Below the pieces are notes generated by a model. That model saw only the letters and a list, made by a program, of their open reading frames with translations. It did no database searches and was not told where the DNA came from. Below are positions 1 to 11,934 of a DNA stretch of 64,000 bases, in pieces. How positions within the stretch are numbered: position 1 is the stretch's first letter; every line of letters starts with the position of its first letter. This DNA comes from Juglans regia (Eukaryota > Streptophyta > Magnoliopsida > Fagales > Juglandaceae): positions 26,486,270 through 26,550,269 of the forward strand of contig NC_049903.1 of the NCBI RefSeq assembly GCF_001411555.2, in the 5' to 3' direction. Position numbers and translations under genes: made by a program.

Positions 1-971
1 AATGAGCCTATTTCAGTCTCCACCGAATTATCAGCACTCCTAGATATTTAAAAAACTCCACAAATCCAGTCTGACGTAAAAGCCGCTGCTTGCGCCTATT
101 AGGAATTTTATCTGAACAATAGAAAGCAAATTTCTGAACATTGATAGTTTGTCCTAACCACCTCTCATATTGACTCAGAATTTGTTGCAGGACCCACACC
201 GACCTCTAACTTCCATTAGAAAAAATCATGACATCATTAACATAGATCAAATGAGAGACAATAGGTGTACCTCGGGCCTGAGAGAAAAGGCCAAGCTGAC
301 TCTCTCGCACGCTCCTATGGATCAATCTGGAAAGGATCTCTTATTGAATGATAAACAAATAAGGAGACAGAGGATCACCTTGACAAAGACCTCAACTGCC
401 CGGAAAGAAACCCTTAACGATACCATTCATCATGACTGAATACCATGGGCTAGAAATACATGAATAAATCAAATCACAAAATTGAAAGGAAAAACCAAAC
501 CTTTGTAAGACCGCAATCAAAAACCCCCAATCCACCCGATCATAAGCTTTCACCATATCCACTTTAAGCATAATATTACCCCCGTGGATCCTTTTATTAA
601 TAGAATGCACCAATTCCTAGGTGAGACTAATGTTCTGAAAAATACACCTTCCAAGAATAAAGGCGGCTTGCTCCAAAGAAATCAGGCTAGGCAATAAACC
701 TGTTAATCGAGAGACAATAATCTTGGAGCAAATTTTTATAAAACACAAAACAAAGACTGATGGGACGGAACTTATCAAAACCTGTGGGCGACTCCATCTT
801 TGGTAAAAGAACCAAATATGAGGCAGTAAAAAATTTAGGAAGGTATTTAACCATCAAGAATTCCAATACTGCCTTCCACACATCAACTTTAACCACCTCC
901 AACTACTTTTATAAAAACCTGAGCCAAACCCTTCAAGACCAGGAGTACTATGATTCGGAATGGATGACAAT
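1..971 (-). mobile_element. LINE-A, 3' part (reverse transcriptase), broken
   Basis: Minus-strand conceptual translation gives non-LTR reverse transcriptase blocks: the segment ending in FRPISLC (near 750-900), the KVDMVKAYDRVDW block with the palm aspartate (near 500-560), and a thumb-side block ending in YLGVLII (near 20-60). Reading frames shift and stops interrupt, so no functional ORF2 remains. The element runs off the left edge of the window. Its upstream half resumes at 7149 after the LTR-V insertion: removing 972-7148 and one copy of the 5-bp duplication makes the RT reading frame continuous across the site. LINE class is seen directly; the subfamily is not determined. Confidence 0.88.
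967..971. repeat. Target-site duplication of LTR-V (left copy)
   Basis: ACAAT immediately before the LTR; the right copy at 7149-7153 is ACAAG (4 of 5 match). The restored LINE reading frame supports a 5-bp duplication with one later change. Confidence 0.75.
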
Positions 972-2433
972 TGTAACACCCCGTATTTTAGTGTATTTTT
1001 TTTTATTGAAATATTATTTGTTATTAATTTAAAAATTTATTCTCTTGTTTTAAAATTGGTTTGATTTGTAGTGGGTCTATTTTTATGATTTTAATTTTGT
1101 GAAAATTATTCTGAAGTGCTTTCTTATAATTAATTATTGTTTGACATTTTGACGAAAATTCTGAAAAGCTAAGTTATCCAGGTAAGCGGGGTTCCTATGC
1201 TAGGTTTTATACAAGTTAATAAGACTGAGGTTGATTTTATGAAAACTTGCATATTTTGTGATATGATGGAAACTTGTGAAAACAAAGATCAACCTCGGTC
1301 ACTTATCTGCATTATTCATGAAATTTGTGTGAAAAAGAAAAAATATGTTCTGACATGCATTGTGTAGACATGAGCTAAATTTTATCATGTGGTTTCTGAA
1401 ATCTGAAAAAGGGAGCGATATTGAGAATATGGAAAATTGTGCATTTATTCAGAAAGATGTTCTGGCTTTTGTTGTCAGTGTGTGTAAATTGTCTGATTCT
1501 GTTTTGGTACTCTATATTATTTTGATATAACATATGAAAACCTTTGGCATGGTGTACTGGTATTTGTATCTGACTCTGTCTCTCCTCTGCTCTCCTCTGC
1601 TCTTTTATGCTCTGCTCTGTTTGGGTTGGTACCAACTTCTCTGTCTCTGAGTGCACCCACTTTGGAAACAAAGTGATTTTATTGTGGTCTTTCCTGTGTG
1701 CACACTCGGGGCTCCGAGAAGAATAAAGGAAAGATTTAACCTCTATCTCTGCCTGGTTTGGCCACCGGGGTTAGCACAACCCTACTATGGGGGTGAAACA
1801 TGGTCTCTACTCTGTTTGATGCTCTGTTTTGATCTGATAATGATACTCAGTTTATGTTATGCCAAAGTATTATGGGTTTTACGTGTCTTAAAACCATCAC
1901 TCTATTACTTTTGAAAATATGTTCTACTCTGCATGATAACTCTGGAAAATGTTTTGTTCAGCATGCTATACTTTGTAAATGCTCATATTTGCACGCTAGC
2001 ATATGTCCTCTGGTTACTGAGTTGTTGATAACTCACCCCCTATCTTCATAATATTTTTCAGATGATGTGGAGAGTCCAACTGAGGACCTGGATTAGATTG
2101 GTGAGCATGATTAAGCTGGGAGAGGATGTTAAAAGAAGGAATTCTGGTGTCCTTTAGTTTTAATATCTTTCAGATTTATTTATATCTTGGGCTTGGGTTT
2201 AGTAAGACTTTTGAAGTTATTAATTTGGTTTGTTATGACTACCGGGAGATTTTGGACTCCTTAGTTTATTTTGCTGCAGTAATGACTTTGTAGAGTTTCA
2301 ATGTGGTTATTTAGAGTACTTGAGATTGAGTTTTACTTATAAAGTTTTGGAGTTTTATTTTAGTTGTGTTGGGAAACATGTTCTTAAGTGACATGTAGTA
2401 ATTCTCCAGGCCAACCGGGTTTGGGGCGTTACA
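972..2433 (+). repeat. LTR-V 5' LTR (internally deleted)
   Basis: 1462 bp, TG to CA. The first 168 bp match the start of the 3' LTR. The copy then jumps, at a shared GACATTTT, to sequence matching 6086 onward, so about 1.2 kb present in the 3' LTR is missing. It retains about 217 bp (near 1644-1860) that the 3' LTR lacks. Confidence 0.9.
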
Positions 2434-2435
2434 TT

Positions 2436-2454
2436 TGGTATCAGAGCCAGGTTT
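2436..2454 (+). promoter_or_regulatory. Primer-binding site, tRNA-iMet type
   Basis: TGGTATCAGAGCCAGGTTT, 2 bp after the 5' LTR, is the complement of the 3' end of plant initiator methionine tRNA, where minus-strand DNA synthesis would be primed. Confidence 0.93.
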
Positions 2455-4697
2455 GAATTCTACATACTATAAACCTTGGAGGTTTAGATTTCTGTGGGTT
2501 CATAGGATGTAAAGATGTCAGTGTAGGAACTTGAGGAATTTAAGGATGATCATGTGGATATTTAAGTTTGAGATTCTAAAATCCTTATGATTGATTTTGA
2601 TGGGATTTGAGGATTTAGATTTTGTAAATTCTAAGAAATGATTTTTATAACATATCAGGTTTTAGATCCAATAAGCTTATTCTGTAGGATGCAGGACATG
2701 CCTTGGAAATGATCTAAGGTTTAGATTATGAAATTGACCTAAGTTTGACCGAAAGATAGGTTGGAGGTTCTACAGACTAAAAACATTTGAATTTTGGATA
2801 TCCGTGGGTTTAGGAAGAAACTTCAGATTTGATGTGTAGATTTGTATTGAATAAGAGCTGATTTTGTGAATATTTAATGTTTTAAATTTTGTAGACTTTA
2901 TGATTGAGTTTTGAGATTTTGAGGTTTAGAGATTTTAGATCCAACAAGCTTACTTTGTGGACTATAAGAGATAATCTTTTTAAGATTTAAGGTTTAGATT
3001 TTTTGTAGTTTAGATTCTAAAGATGTACTGGAGTTTAGAGCGATGTTAGGTTTACAATATGATATGATAGGAATGACTATATGAGTTGGTTAAAGATATG
3101 GCTGAGAATGGGAAAAAAAAAAAAAAAAACCATGTGTGCAGTACCAGAAAAGTTTAAAGGTTTAATTGGAAATTATTATTATTTTATTTAAATTGAATTT
3201 ATTTGGTTTTGTTTGATTTTATTTTATTGGAATTGAAATTATATTATTTTATTTATTAAGTTTATTTTATTTTGTTCGTTTCGTTTGAAGCTGAAAAACG
3301 GGTTAAGGATTAAGTTATGGCAGGAAGATGGTACGACTGAGAACGCTATTGTTATGTTTAGCAGAGTAGGCTTGAACTTTTATCAACTTTGTGTGCTTTT
3401 ACAATATCAAGGTTTGAAAGGAACGGCATGGTTTGGGTGATCTATTTGGGGAGTAAGATATTTGAGGTTTTCGATTTCATAGATGTATGACACGAGGCTT
3501 TAAAATAGAAGACTGTAAGTTCAACAAACTTTAAGGATAGATTTATGGAAATTTCACCAAAAGTTTAAGGTTTCGCAGACTTTAGGAAATGATTGTTATC
3601 ATTTAATATTTTAGATTTTGAAAGCTTCGGGAGTCGATTGTTTTATTATTGGATATAAGTTCATTTTTCTTACAGATTTCGGAGAATGATTCTGGTATAA
3701 TTTAAGGTTTTAGAATTACAGATTTGAAGGACTGAATTGAAATAAGATTTAAGTTTTTAATTCTGCAGGCTTGGTGTGCTAGCTTGATTTATTTTGGAGA
3801 CTGGTTAGTATGTGACCATTATTATGGGGTTGATCGAAGTTGAGTTATTGATATAGGAATTTTCAAGGGGATTATTTCTTTGAGGATTGAAGGTATTGGT
3901 CCAGTTTGGATAATAATTGTTATTAATTCGAGGTTTTAGTGACAGGTTTTGGGATTAGATCCATATCAGATTTAAGGATAATAGTTGGTGAAGATTCAGG
4001 AATGAATTCTTGGTGAGTTTGAGGAAAGTGTGTAATAGTTCATGGTTTTGGAGATCAAGTATTTTCTACCAAATGTGGTGAGAGTTTTCTGGTTAGTAGG
4101 TGTTGAGCTACCTCGTACTCAATGGTATTATGTTGTGATATAATTAAGGATTCAAACCTTATGTTGATCTTAAGGAATTAGTGTTGATTTGAGAATTTGA
4201 TAAAGATACTTGTAATTAGATATTAAACTTTTGGTGGTGCGGAATTAGGATATAATTCTTGTTGATTTTGAGGGAATAGGTCTGGATGATGGAAATGTTT
4301 ATTGATGGTTAACTTTGGAAGTGGCTAATAGGTTACCAACTTGTAGAATTCAATGAAGGTTTGTGAGTTTTAACATAGAAGTCGATTGAGGTTAGCATAG
4401 TTTGTGTTACGAAATAATAATAATCATTGGATTTTGCTGAGTGTTGTATTAATGTTTTTGCGGAAATAGAGATTTTGGATTACATGGCCGCCTTAGGAGT
4501 AATAAACGTGATGTGTCATTGGGAGACTAATGCGAGCATAAAGGAATCGCCTATAGGAGTAGACTTGAGAGTGTATTACTCATGCTTGTTGGGAGTTGTT
4601 GATGGTACGGTCTTTTCAAGCGTGTTTTGGGTTGTATCTGGTATCCTGCTTTAGCGTGATGTTTGACCACACAAATTTCGAGGACGAATTTTTTTTT
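2455..4697 (+). other. LTR-V internal region, no coding capacity seen
   Basis: AT-rich with stops in every frame and no recognisable gag, protease, RT or integrase motif. It is rich in loosely repeated phrases such as GATTTAAGGTTTAGATT (for example near 2700, 2890, 2980 and 3690), which suggests local duplication followed by decay. An A-run lies at about 3113-3129. A 75-codon plus ORF at 4427-4654 matches nothing I recognise. Confidence 0.7.
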
Positions 4698-4710
4698 AAG
4701 GGGGGAAGGA
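4698..4710 (+). promoter_or_regulatory. Polypurine tract of LTR-V
   Basis: AAGGGGGGAAGGA directly abuts the TG of the 3' LTR, the expected plus-strand priming site. Confidence 0.88.
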
Positions 4711-7148
4711 TGTAACATCCCGTATTTTAGTGTATTTTTTTTATTGAAAGATTATTTGTTATTAATTTAAAAATTTATTCTCTTGTTTTAAAATTGGTTG
4801 GATTTTTAGTGGGTTTATTTTTATGATTTTAATTTTGCGAAAATTATTCTGAAGTGCTTTGTTATAATTGATTATTGTAATACATTTAAATTGTTTTTCA
4901 TATTAAATTAACTTGTTGTTGGGTTTAATTATTTATTTTCATTTTAATCATTACATTTGAATTATTTTATTTTACTTGCTGTTTTAAAATCGTTTCCGTT
5001 GATCATTTTTGTGACCCAAGATATGAGGATGGACCTCATTTCTTTCCCTACATTTTCTCTTTCCTCTTTTATTTTTCTTCTTTTCTTCTTTTCCTTTCTT
5101 TCTTTTTCTTTTTCTTCCCCTGCTTCCCGCACACCGCAACCCCCCCTCCCTCTCTCTGTCCATTTATCTTCTCCCCCAGCCCGCCGCCGTGCACCGGCGG
5201 TGACCGACACCACCACTCCCTCTCACCTCCCCTTCGACCGGCAACCATCTCCCTGTAATTTCAGCTCTCCTCGCACCGCCATTAGCCCCCTCGCACCACA
5301 CCAAACCATGGAACTCCTTGGGCCGCTGCATCGCCGTCGCGCCACCTCTGGCCACCATCTTCTCACCACATCATCCTCGACCTCCTAGCAATCCAATGGA
5401 CCCAACCCCACCTCCAATCTGTCACCGGTGAAACCCCACCATCAATATTTCTGTTTTGGATATTTTAGCCTTCGACCGCCCTCTACGCCGCCACCCACGG
5501 CCAACCACCACCACCACTAGCTTCACCGACATCCCTAAGTCTTACCCTATCAATCTCGGGTCTTCGTTTACACCCGTTCAAAAGTGGATTTTTGAGACTC
5601 ACGGGCACAGTGCATTTGGCACTATTTTGTCGCTGCGTTGCCGCTTCTAGCACCTCTGTGATCCTTCAAAAATTATATTATAGCATTGTAAGTATTTTTC
5701 CCAAAGAACTTTTGAGATTTAAATGTATTTCTGCGCTAATTCATATTTACTGAGAATTTTTTGGTTGTGCTGGACTGAGTCCGAGGAGTAAAGGGGTCGG
5801 TTGGATTTGATGATGGAGTTGTTTGTGTGAGATTGGTTTATGCTATGAAAATTGTTGGCTGTTTCGGATTTAAATATTTGTGATTTGTGTTTGACGTTGG
5901 TCATGGTGGATATTGGTGAGTTTTAAGAAGTGATGATATATTTTGGGATTACGAGGGTTTTAAGCGTTGAGATATTAAAATAGATTATTTTAGAGGCTTA
6001 GGCTTAAATATCGAAATCCGTGATTGATTGAAAACTTACGGAAATTATGTTATTATTTTTATAGATGACGATTTATATTCGACTCGACATTTTTTAGGAA
6101 AATTCTGAAAAGCTAAGTTGTCCAGGTAAGCGGGGTTCCTATGCTAGGTTTTATACAAGTTAATAAGGCTGAGGTTGATTTTATGAAAACTTGCATATTT
6201 TGTGATATGATGGGAACTTGTGAAAACAAAGATCAACCTCGGTCACTTATCTACATTATTCATGAAATCTATGTGAAAAAGGAAAAATATGTTCTGACAT
6301 GCATTGTGTAGACATGAGCTAAATTCTATCATGTGGTTTCTGAAATCTGAAAAAGGGAGCGACATTGAGAATATGGAAAATTGTGCATTTATTCAGAAAG
6401 ATGTTCTGGCTTTTGTTGTCAGTGTGTATAAACTGTCTGATTCTGTTTTGGTACTCTGTATTATTTTGATATAACATATGAAAACCTTTGGCATGGTGTA
6501 CTGGTATTTGTATCTGACTCTGTCTCTGCTCTGCTCTGTTATGCTCTGCTCTGTTTGGGTTGGTACCAACTTCTCTGCCAAAGTATTATGGGTTTTACGT
6601 GTCTTAAAACCATCACTCTGTTACTTTTGAAAATATGTTCTGCTCTGCATGATAACTCTGGAAAATGTTTTGTTCAGCATGCTATACTTTGTAAATGCTC
6701 ATATTTGCACGCTAGCATATGTCCTCTGCTTACTGAGTTGTTGATAACTCACCCCCTATCTTCATAATATTTTTCAGATGATGTGGAGAGTCCAACTGAG
6801 GATCTGGATTAGATTGGTGAGCATGATTAAGCTGGAAGAGGATGTTAAAAGAATGAATTCTGATGTCCTTTAGTTTTAATGTCTTTTAGATTTATTTATA
6901 TCTTGGGCTTGGGTTTAGTAAGACTTTTGAAGTTATTAGTTTGGTTTGTTATGATTACCGGGAGATTTTAGACTCCTTAGTTTATTTTGCTGCAGTAATG
7001 ACTTTGTAGAGTTTCAATGTGGCCATTTAGAGTACTTGAGATTGAGTTTTTCTAATAAGTTTTGGAGTTTTATTTTAGTTGTGTTGGGAAACATGTTCTT
7101 AAGTGACATGTAGTAATTCTCCAGGCCAACCGGGTTTGGGGCGTTACA
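4711..7148 (+). repeat. LTR-V 3' LTR
   Basis: 2438 bp, TGTAACATCCCG to GCGTTACA. It contains a GC-rich pyrimidine-heavy stretch (about 5030-5650) absent from the 5' LTR. A 143-codon plus ORF there (4957-5388) has low-complexity Pro/Ser/Arg composition and is probably not a gene. The segment near 6577 lacks about 217 bp that the 5' LTR keeps. Confidence 0.9.
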
Positions 7149-8456
7149 ACAAGGCCTCAAAAACTTCCTCTAGCATAGGCGGGTGAAGTAGGGTGACATT
7201 TTCCTCCTCTAGTATGACCGGATCAATGATCCCTTCCAGTCTAGGTTGCTCAACAGGTGGATCCCCTTGAAGTGAAGTTTGAAAAAACCCCCACCACCCC
7301 TTGGTGTATGCTTTCCGGATTCTCATGGAACACCCCATTCGATCTCATTTCCATCACTCTTTTCCTTCTTTTGTTAGCAAGAGAAGCATGAAAAAACTTT
7401 GAGTTATGATCGCTCTCCACCTTTCATTTTAACTTAGCCATTTGTGCCAATCTTATCTCTTCTTGACGCCTCCAACCACCTCACGTAGCTCTCTCTCCAA
7501 ATTAACCTCCCAATTTGTTTGAAGTTGTTGTTCAATCACCTCAACCTGTTTTTCAAGGGTATCAATACAACCCAAAGTGCGGCCAAATACCCTTTTGTTC
7601 TATTCCAGAAGTATCACCTTTGTTTGTTTTAATTTCCTGCTTAAAATCTGTAATGAAGAACCTTCCACCCATAAATTCCATGCAGACCAAACACATTCCA
7701 GGAACCCAAGATGATCCACCCACATTTGCTGGAAACGAAACGACGGAGCCGGCCCATAAGAGAAAGGTTCTTTTTGAGCTCAATGAACATGGGGGCATGA
7801 TCCGAAGTGGAGTGCGACAAATAAGAACAAATAGCATTAGGAAACAAATTAATGAAAGAACTATCCGTTAGAGCGCGATCAAGCTGTGCCCACGAGCGGG
7901 CCAAACCCGACTGCCCATTAAATCAAGTGAACACACTCCCTTTCGTAGCCACTTCCATAAGACCCCCTTGATGAATCCAATCATTAAAATCATCCATAGC
8001 AACATTAGGCCGAGGTCTACCTCTTCTCCTTTCTGAATCGTTCCAGATAATATTAAAATCCCCCACAAATACACAAGGTTCTGAACCCAAATTATTAATT
8101 CTAAGATCTTCCCACAGGTAACGCCTTTCCGCCCAGGAACATTTGGCATAAATCCCAGACAGCAAGAACTTCTCTGCACCATCACCTACAATAACTTAAA
8201 TAAATTGCATTCTCATCCTGGCAACTTGCACCTTATAATTACTACTCCAGAAGATCCAGACTTTTCCCCCTTCCACCTCATTTGAAATAAACTTATCAAA
8301 ATTTAGAAATCTTGCCAATTTACGAGCTCCTTCTAAATTCTGAAATGGTTCTAATAAAGCAACAACTTTCGGTTTCAATCTTCCAACCAATGTCTTTAAT
8401 CTACTTTTAGAGGTCCCAACCCCTCTAATATTCCATACCAAGATGGAATCAATCAT
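7149..8456 (-). pseudogene. LINE-A ORF2, endonuclease and N-terminal RT, broken
   Basis: The start at 8456 is chosen because it leads straight into the endonuclease motif LVWNIRGVG. Further blocks are LLEPF (the catalytic Glu region) and VFVGDFNIIWN (the GDFN block, near 8050), followed by the SDHAPM-like motif (near 7790) that carries the catalytic Asp and His. A frameshift lies near 8185 and further stops occur before 7340. The last part (7338-7149) is the region just before the RT palm, ending EEVFEALL at the LTR-V site. ORF2 of this family nicks the target and reverse-transcribes the element RNA; this copy cannot encode it. Confidence 0.85.
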
Positions 8457-8575
8457 TAAGCAAGATTAGAGTTTCCAGCAAGAACCCGAGAAGAACTTCG
8501 CATTTTAATAAACATCTTTTTCTTATACTTCGTTTTACCTTCATTCACCTCAGACTCTGTAAGATATTCTTTATT

Positions 8576-9085
8576 CTAGGAAAAATCCTCTGGATGGTGT
8601 TCTGATTCCGATTCCGAAGAAATATTGTCCTCCATAAGGATCTCTTCATCAACTTCCTCATCATAATCCTCTTCCACCACTAGCTGATTCTGAACGACAA
8701 TCAGATCATTCAGGTCCGCACTGAAGGCCCCAAGCATATTCTGATGATTATCCATAGAACACTCCACTCGACACAAACCTGTATCATTCCCAGCACAGTC
8801 TGGGTCATCAATGTTTAACACCAATTCCTTTCTAGCCTCTATATCTGTAGGTGGCACCAATTGCACCACATGATTTGTCGCTAGAGGAATTAAGTCAGAC
8901 ATCACCTGCACCAAATGATCTTCCTTCTCATCTACCAACTGCACCAAATGACCTGCCTTCTCTGAAACCCCCTGCACCATAGGATCTATCGATGGAGGAA
9001 TTAATTTAGTCATCACCTCCTCCCTTGCATCCTCTGTTTCCATGGCTATTCTCATAATATTTTCCACAACAGCAATATTTTCCAC
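8576..9085 (-). pseudogene. LINE-A ORF1-like remnant
   Basis: A 169-codon open frame, acidic towards its end (runs of Glu and Asp near residues 140-165). It holds imperfect repeats of a HLVQLV-type phrase. Its position directly upstream of the endonuclease frame fits the C-terminal part of a plant LINE ORF1. I see no nucleic-acid-binding domain, and the N-terminus is missing. Role inferred from position only. Confidence 0.5.
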
Positions 9086-9230
9086 AGCATCAGGAGGGGG
9101 AATTTCAACATCAGACGCACTCGACTCTATCTCCTAATCTTCAACCAATTTCTTTGTCTCCAAATGGCCTTTCTTACCAACTCGATGTTTCCCATTCTTT
9201 CCCGCTTGCCCAGGTTTACACGTCCATGAG

Positions 9231-9976
9231 TGTAACACCCCGTTCCCGAAAAGACATTTTAGAATTTTTGAGGAGCCAGTGTGCTACTACTAAACTTAAA
9301 TATAAAAGCTTTTCCTTTTTAACAACGCGCCAAATACGAAAGAATTCCATAAAATAACAAACTTCAATAAATACTGAAAATCCAAAATAAAGTCTACGGA
9401 AGCATTTATTAAAAATACAGAAGTCTCATGTGTTTATCAAAATAATTTATTTAAACTTTAAACCATAGAAATAGTCATAGCAAAATCTGTCTAGGCCTCT
9501 GCCTCGCCTCCCGGTGTCAAATCCTGTCCTGCAGTCTCAACTTCATAAATGTCATCACCAGGGGGTTTAAAAACATAAAAACAATCTAAAATTAGTCGAA
9601 TACTCAATAAGCAACACATCATACAGTAAACATAATAAACATAAGGTTTCTTGAAAAACATGCATATTCATAAATACATTCATAAATAACATGAACATGA
9701 ACATTAACTTATCTTTCACTTGTCATAGGCCGTTACCCACTGTTGACCCCCGTGAGTTAGGGTTAGCGAATCTAAATAGATTCCGATTCTGCCCGTGGCC
9801 ATGGATTGTGGAATCCATACATAAGGAGGACAATACTGGGTGCACTACCAGCATGCACAACCTGGCAATGCAATATGCCCATAACATAGGTACCGTTTTC
9901 ATATCATAACATAAGCCGTTACATATTTTACCAAATCATACTTGCATACTTGTCATTTCATACATACTTGCATACT
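9231..9976 (-). repeat. Family-X LTR, truncated copy
   Basis: Starts TGTAACACCCCG and follows the same sequence order as the LTR at 41267 (AGTGTGCTACTA, GTTAGGGTTAGCGAATCTA, GGGTGCACTACCA, then ATCATA-rich DNA), so it is the 3' end of a minus-oriented LTR. Homology stops near 9976, where unrelated coding-like DNA begins. No partner LTR or target duplication found. Confidence 0.82.
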
Positions 9977-10252
9977 GGCTCAACTGAGCCAGTAGATGAT
10001 GCAGAAATGCCTACATCTATATCTAGTGTGCCGTGTGCAAATGTAGATGTGCAAACCACAGCTATGTTGCCAGTCTGAGAGTCAGCTGTAGTCGATGTCT
10101 CAACTACTTGACGAATCCCAAGGAGCTCGGCGATGGCATCCAGTGAAATCTCAAACGAAACACCGCATGCAGTCAAGGTGTGAGAGGATGCGTCCTGAGA
10201 CATGGAGCACATCCCCATATAGAACTCTCAAACCATTGAGGGGTATACCTTC
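9976..10252 (-). pseudogene. Putative plant transposon protein, middle part, broken
   Basis: The minus-strand translation contains ACGVSFEISLDAIAELLGI, which fits the pattern of the putative plant transposon protein family (the Pfam group I associate with PF20167: valine-rich strand, Gly-Val, F.I....I..LLG). It follows a YPSMV-stop-EFY segment with the family's VYP..VREFY-like spacing, and one internal stop is visible. The N-terminal exon lies at 15918-16119, on the far side of gypsy-T, and the frame is continuous once that element is removed. The C-terminal part is lost where the family-X LTR starts. Biochemical role of this family is unknown to me. Confidence 0.55.
10248..10252. repeat. Target-site duplication of gypsy-T (CCTTC)
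   Basis: Identical to 15918-15922, immediately after the 3' LTR. Confidence 0.9.
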
Positions 10253-11110
10253 TGATGGGCACCAAGATGGACCTAGTCTTAAAGATCCTTTGCAAGTTCA
10301 AAATGGGCCAATTACAAGGTCAAGAGCCAAGAAGATAAATGAGGCAATGCAAGGATTAGTGCAATCCACTTGGGACGAGTCTAGCAAGAGCCGAATATTC
10401 AAGATGGGCTTCAGAGAATGTGATCTAGTGATCATTCACGTGATACAAGCTATGGAAGAGTGCAACATAAATTAGGGCCTATTATTATGTTTATGTGATT
10501 GAAGGCCTTGGACTTGTTTATTTAATTAAAGGGGCTTATTTTATTAGCTATAGGAATTAGTCTAGAATAATTCGGCTTGAGGATGTTTGGCCCACATGTC
10601 TTATTTCTTATGAATTAGAATTTTTTGGAAGGCCTTATATTTTGGCCAATGGCTTGTTTGGAAAGTTACTTTTTAAGAATTAGGGTTTAAAGAGGTACTA
10701 TAGCCGCGGTACTGTAGCCACATCACTATTCATCCAGGGGTGTTTTTGGAAGAAATGACTTTATTTTGGCTAAGGTTTTAATTAGCTTTTGGTTTAAATA
10801 CACTTTGTAGCCTTATTTTAAGAATTTTTATGAAATTTGATGAATTTATTCATTGTGAGTTGAGTTTATCTCCTCTTGTTCTTGATTGAACTTATCAAAG
10901 GTAAATCACAACCTTTGTGGCGTTCCTCCTTGTAATCTGGGTTCTTGAAACAGGTTCTTCACTGGGTCTAGATTTTAATATAATCTAGGTTATTGAAACG
11001 AGTTCTCAAAGGGTCTAGGTTCTCCAACCATTGACTTGATTTTGGCTTTCTTAGGTGAGTTTTCAAATTGATTGTGGGGTCAAGGGATTCTATTATCACG
11101 GGTTCATCTA
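10253..11110 (+). repeat. Gypsy-T 5' LTR
   Basis: About 858 bp. The first 223 bp encode the polyprotein C-terminus (see 13020), here as an ORF remnant ending at 10475. The right edge is placed before the primer-site-like sequence by alignment with the 3' LTR. It preserves the empty site of the hAT element: near 10910-10925 it reads CCTTTGTGGCG without interruption. Confidence 0.85.
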
Positions 11111-11111
11111 A

Positions 11112-11132
11112 TTTGATATTCAGAGTAAGGTT
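11112..11132 (+). promoter_or_regulatory. Degenerate tRNA-iMet primer-binding site
   Basis: TTTGATATTCAGAGTAAGGTT matches TTGGTATCAGAGCCAGGTTT with one inserted base and three changes, directly after the 5' LTR. Decayed but correctly placed. Confidence 0.6.
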
Positions 11133-11934
11133 TCCAATCAAGTCTGATTCTTTCTTTTAATTCTTGCATCTTTAATTTTGATTCTAGGGTTTCATTGTTC
11201 TAGGGTTGCAAAAACAAAAAAAAAAAAACAAAACAAAAAGTAGGCTGCCGAAATTCTTAGGATTTTTGGTTTGGCTGAAATTTGCATCACCTAGGGTTTC
11301 TTGCATCTCTAAGTTTGTCAATTGCTTGGAGTGCCGTTCTATTGTTTCTCTTCTACTTCATTGTCAATTCTTGTGTGCTTGAATTCAATTGCTTGATTTT
11401 CACAATTGAATATTGATGTTTGTGATTGAATTAGAGAAAAGAAAAGAAAGGAAATGCAAAAAAAATAAAAGAAAAAAAAATTTGAAAAAAAAAAAAGGTA
11501 GCATATTCAATGGTTGCTACATAGTTATAATAAAGAGAAATAAATACATTTGTTGATTGAGTTTTATCATCAAAGGGGTTGAATACATCTTTCTAGTTGG
11601 TATCTTGGTTTATAATTACTCTTTCCCTCATATATATTCTTTGAGACTCGTGTCATTTTATTCATTTCTTGTTTCTTGAACTTATTGCTGGTTGGAATAA
11701 TACAAGGTTGTATTTTCTTGATTTAGTTGAACTAGTTCTTAAAGAACTTGAGTGGAAAAACTATTGAGGTAAAAGGCAAGAGTGTGAGACTATTATCAGG
11801 AAAAAGTCAATTATGAGTGAAACACGAGTGAAGTGTCATTATTCGAGTGTAAACATGTAAGGGAGCTTGTGAGGTTTTCCACTAACATACTTTTTGTGCA
11901 GCACATTACGATGTCTTTTTGTGTTGCAAGCCAT
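11133..11934 (+). other. Gypsy-T 5' untranslated leader
   Basis: No coding motif. Contains A-rich runs (11216-11240 and 11456-11497) and AT-rich DNA, as expected for a retrotransposon leader. Confidence 0.5.

Larger units (their letters stand above)
972..7148 (+). mobile_element. LTR-V: non-coding Ty3/gypsy-like LTR retrotransposon
   Basis: Two LTRs begin TGTAACAYCCCG and end GGGGCGTTACA. A primer site complementary to initiator-Met tRNA follows the 5' LTR and a polypurine tract precedes the 3' LTR, fixing plus orientation. The 2.28-kb internal region shows no gag or pol homology, so the element would have needed proteins from a relative (a LARD-like non-autonomous element). The sequence before the 3' LTR (CGAGGACGAAT, then a purine run) resembles the end of chromovirus-type gypsy elements. 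It sits inside LINE-A and is therefore younger than it. The LTRs differ greatly in length because each has lost a different internal block. Confidence 0.9.
7149..9230 (-). mobile_element. LINE-A, 5' part (ORF1 region, endonuclease, start of RT)
   Basis: Continuation of the LINE interrupted by LTR-V. Reading down the minus strand: an acidic ORF1-like segment (9085-8576), an AP-type endonuclease (from 8456), then the linker into RT (7900-7149). The upstream end is cut by the family-X LTR at 9231, so the 5' end is missing. Confidence 0.88.

Noticed and set aside
4957..5388. 143-codon plus ORF in the LTR-V 3' LTR
   Set aside because: Low-complexity Pro/Ser/Arg composition from CT-rich DNA, a reverse-strand ORF of the same quality, and no domain; it lies in an LTR.
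7515..7871. 118-codon plus ORF
   Set aside because: Shadow of the minus-strand LINE-A endonuclease/RT linker, which has clear motifs.
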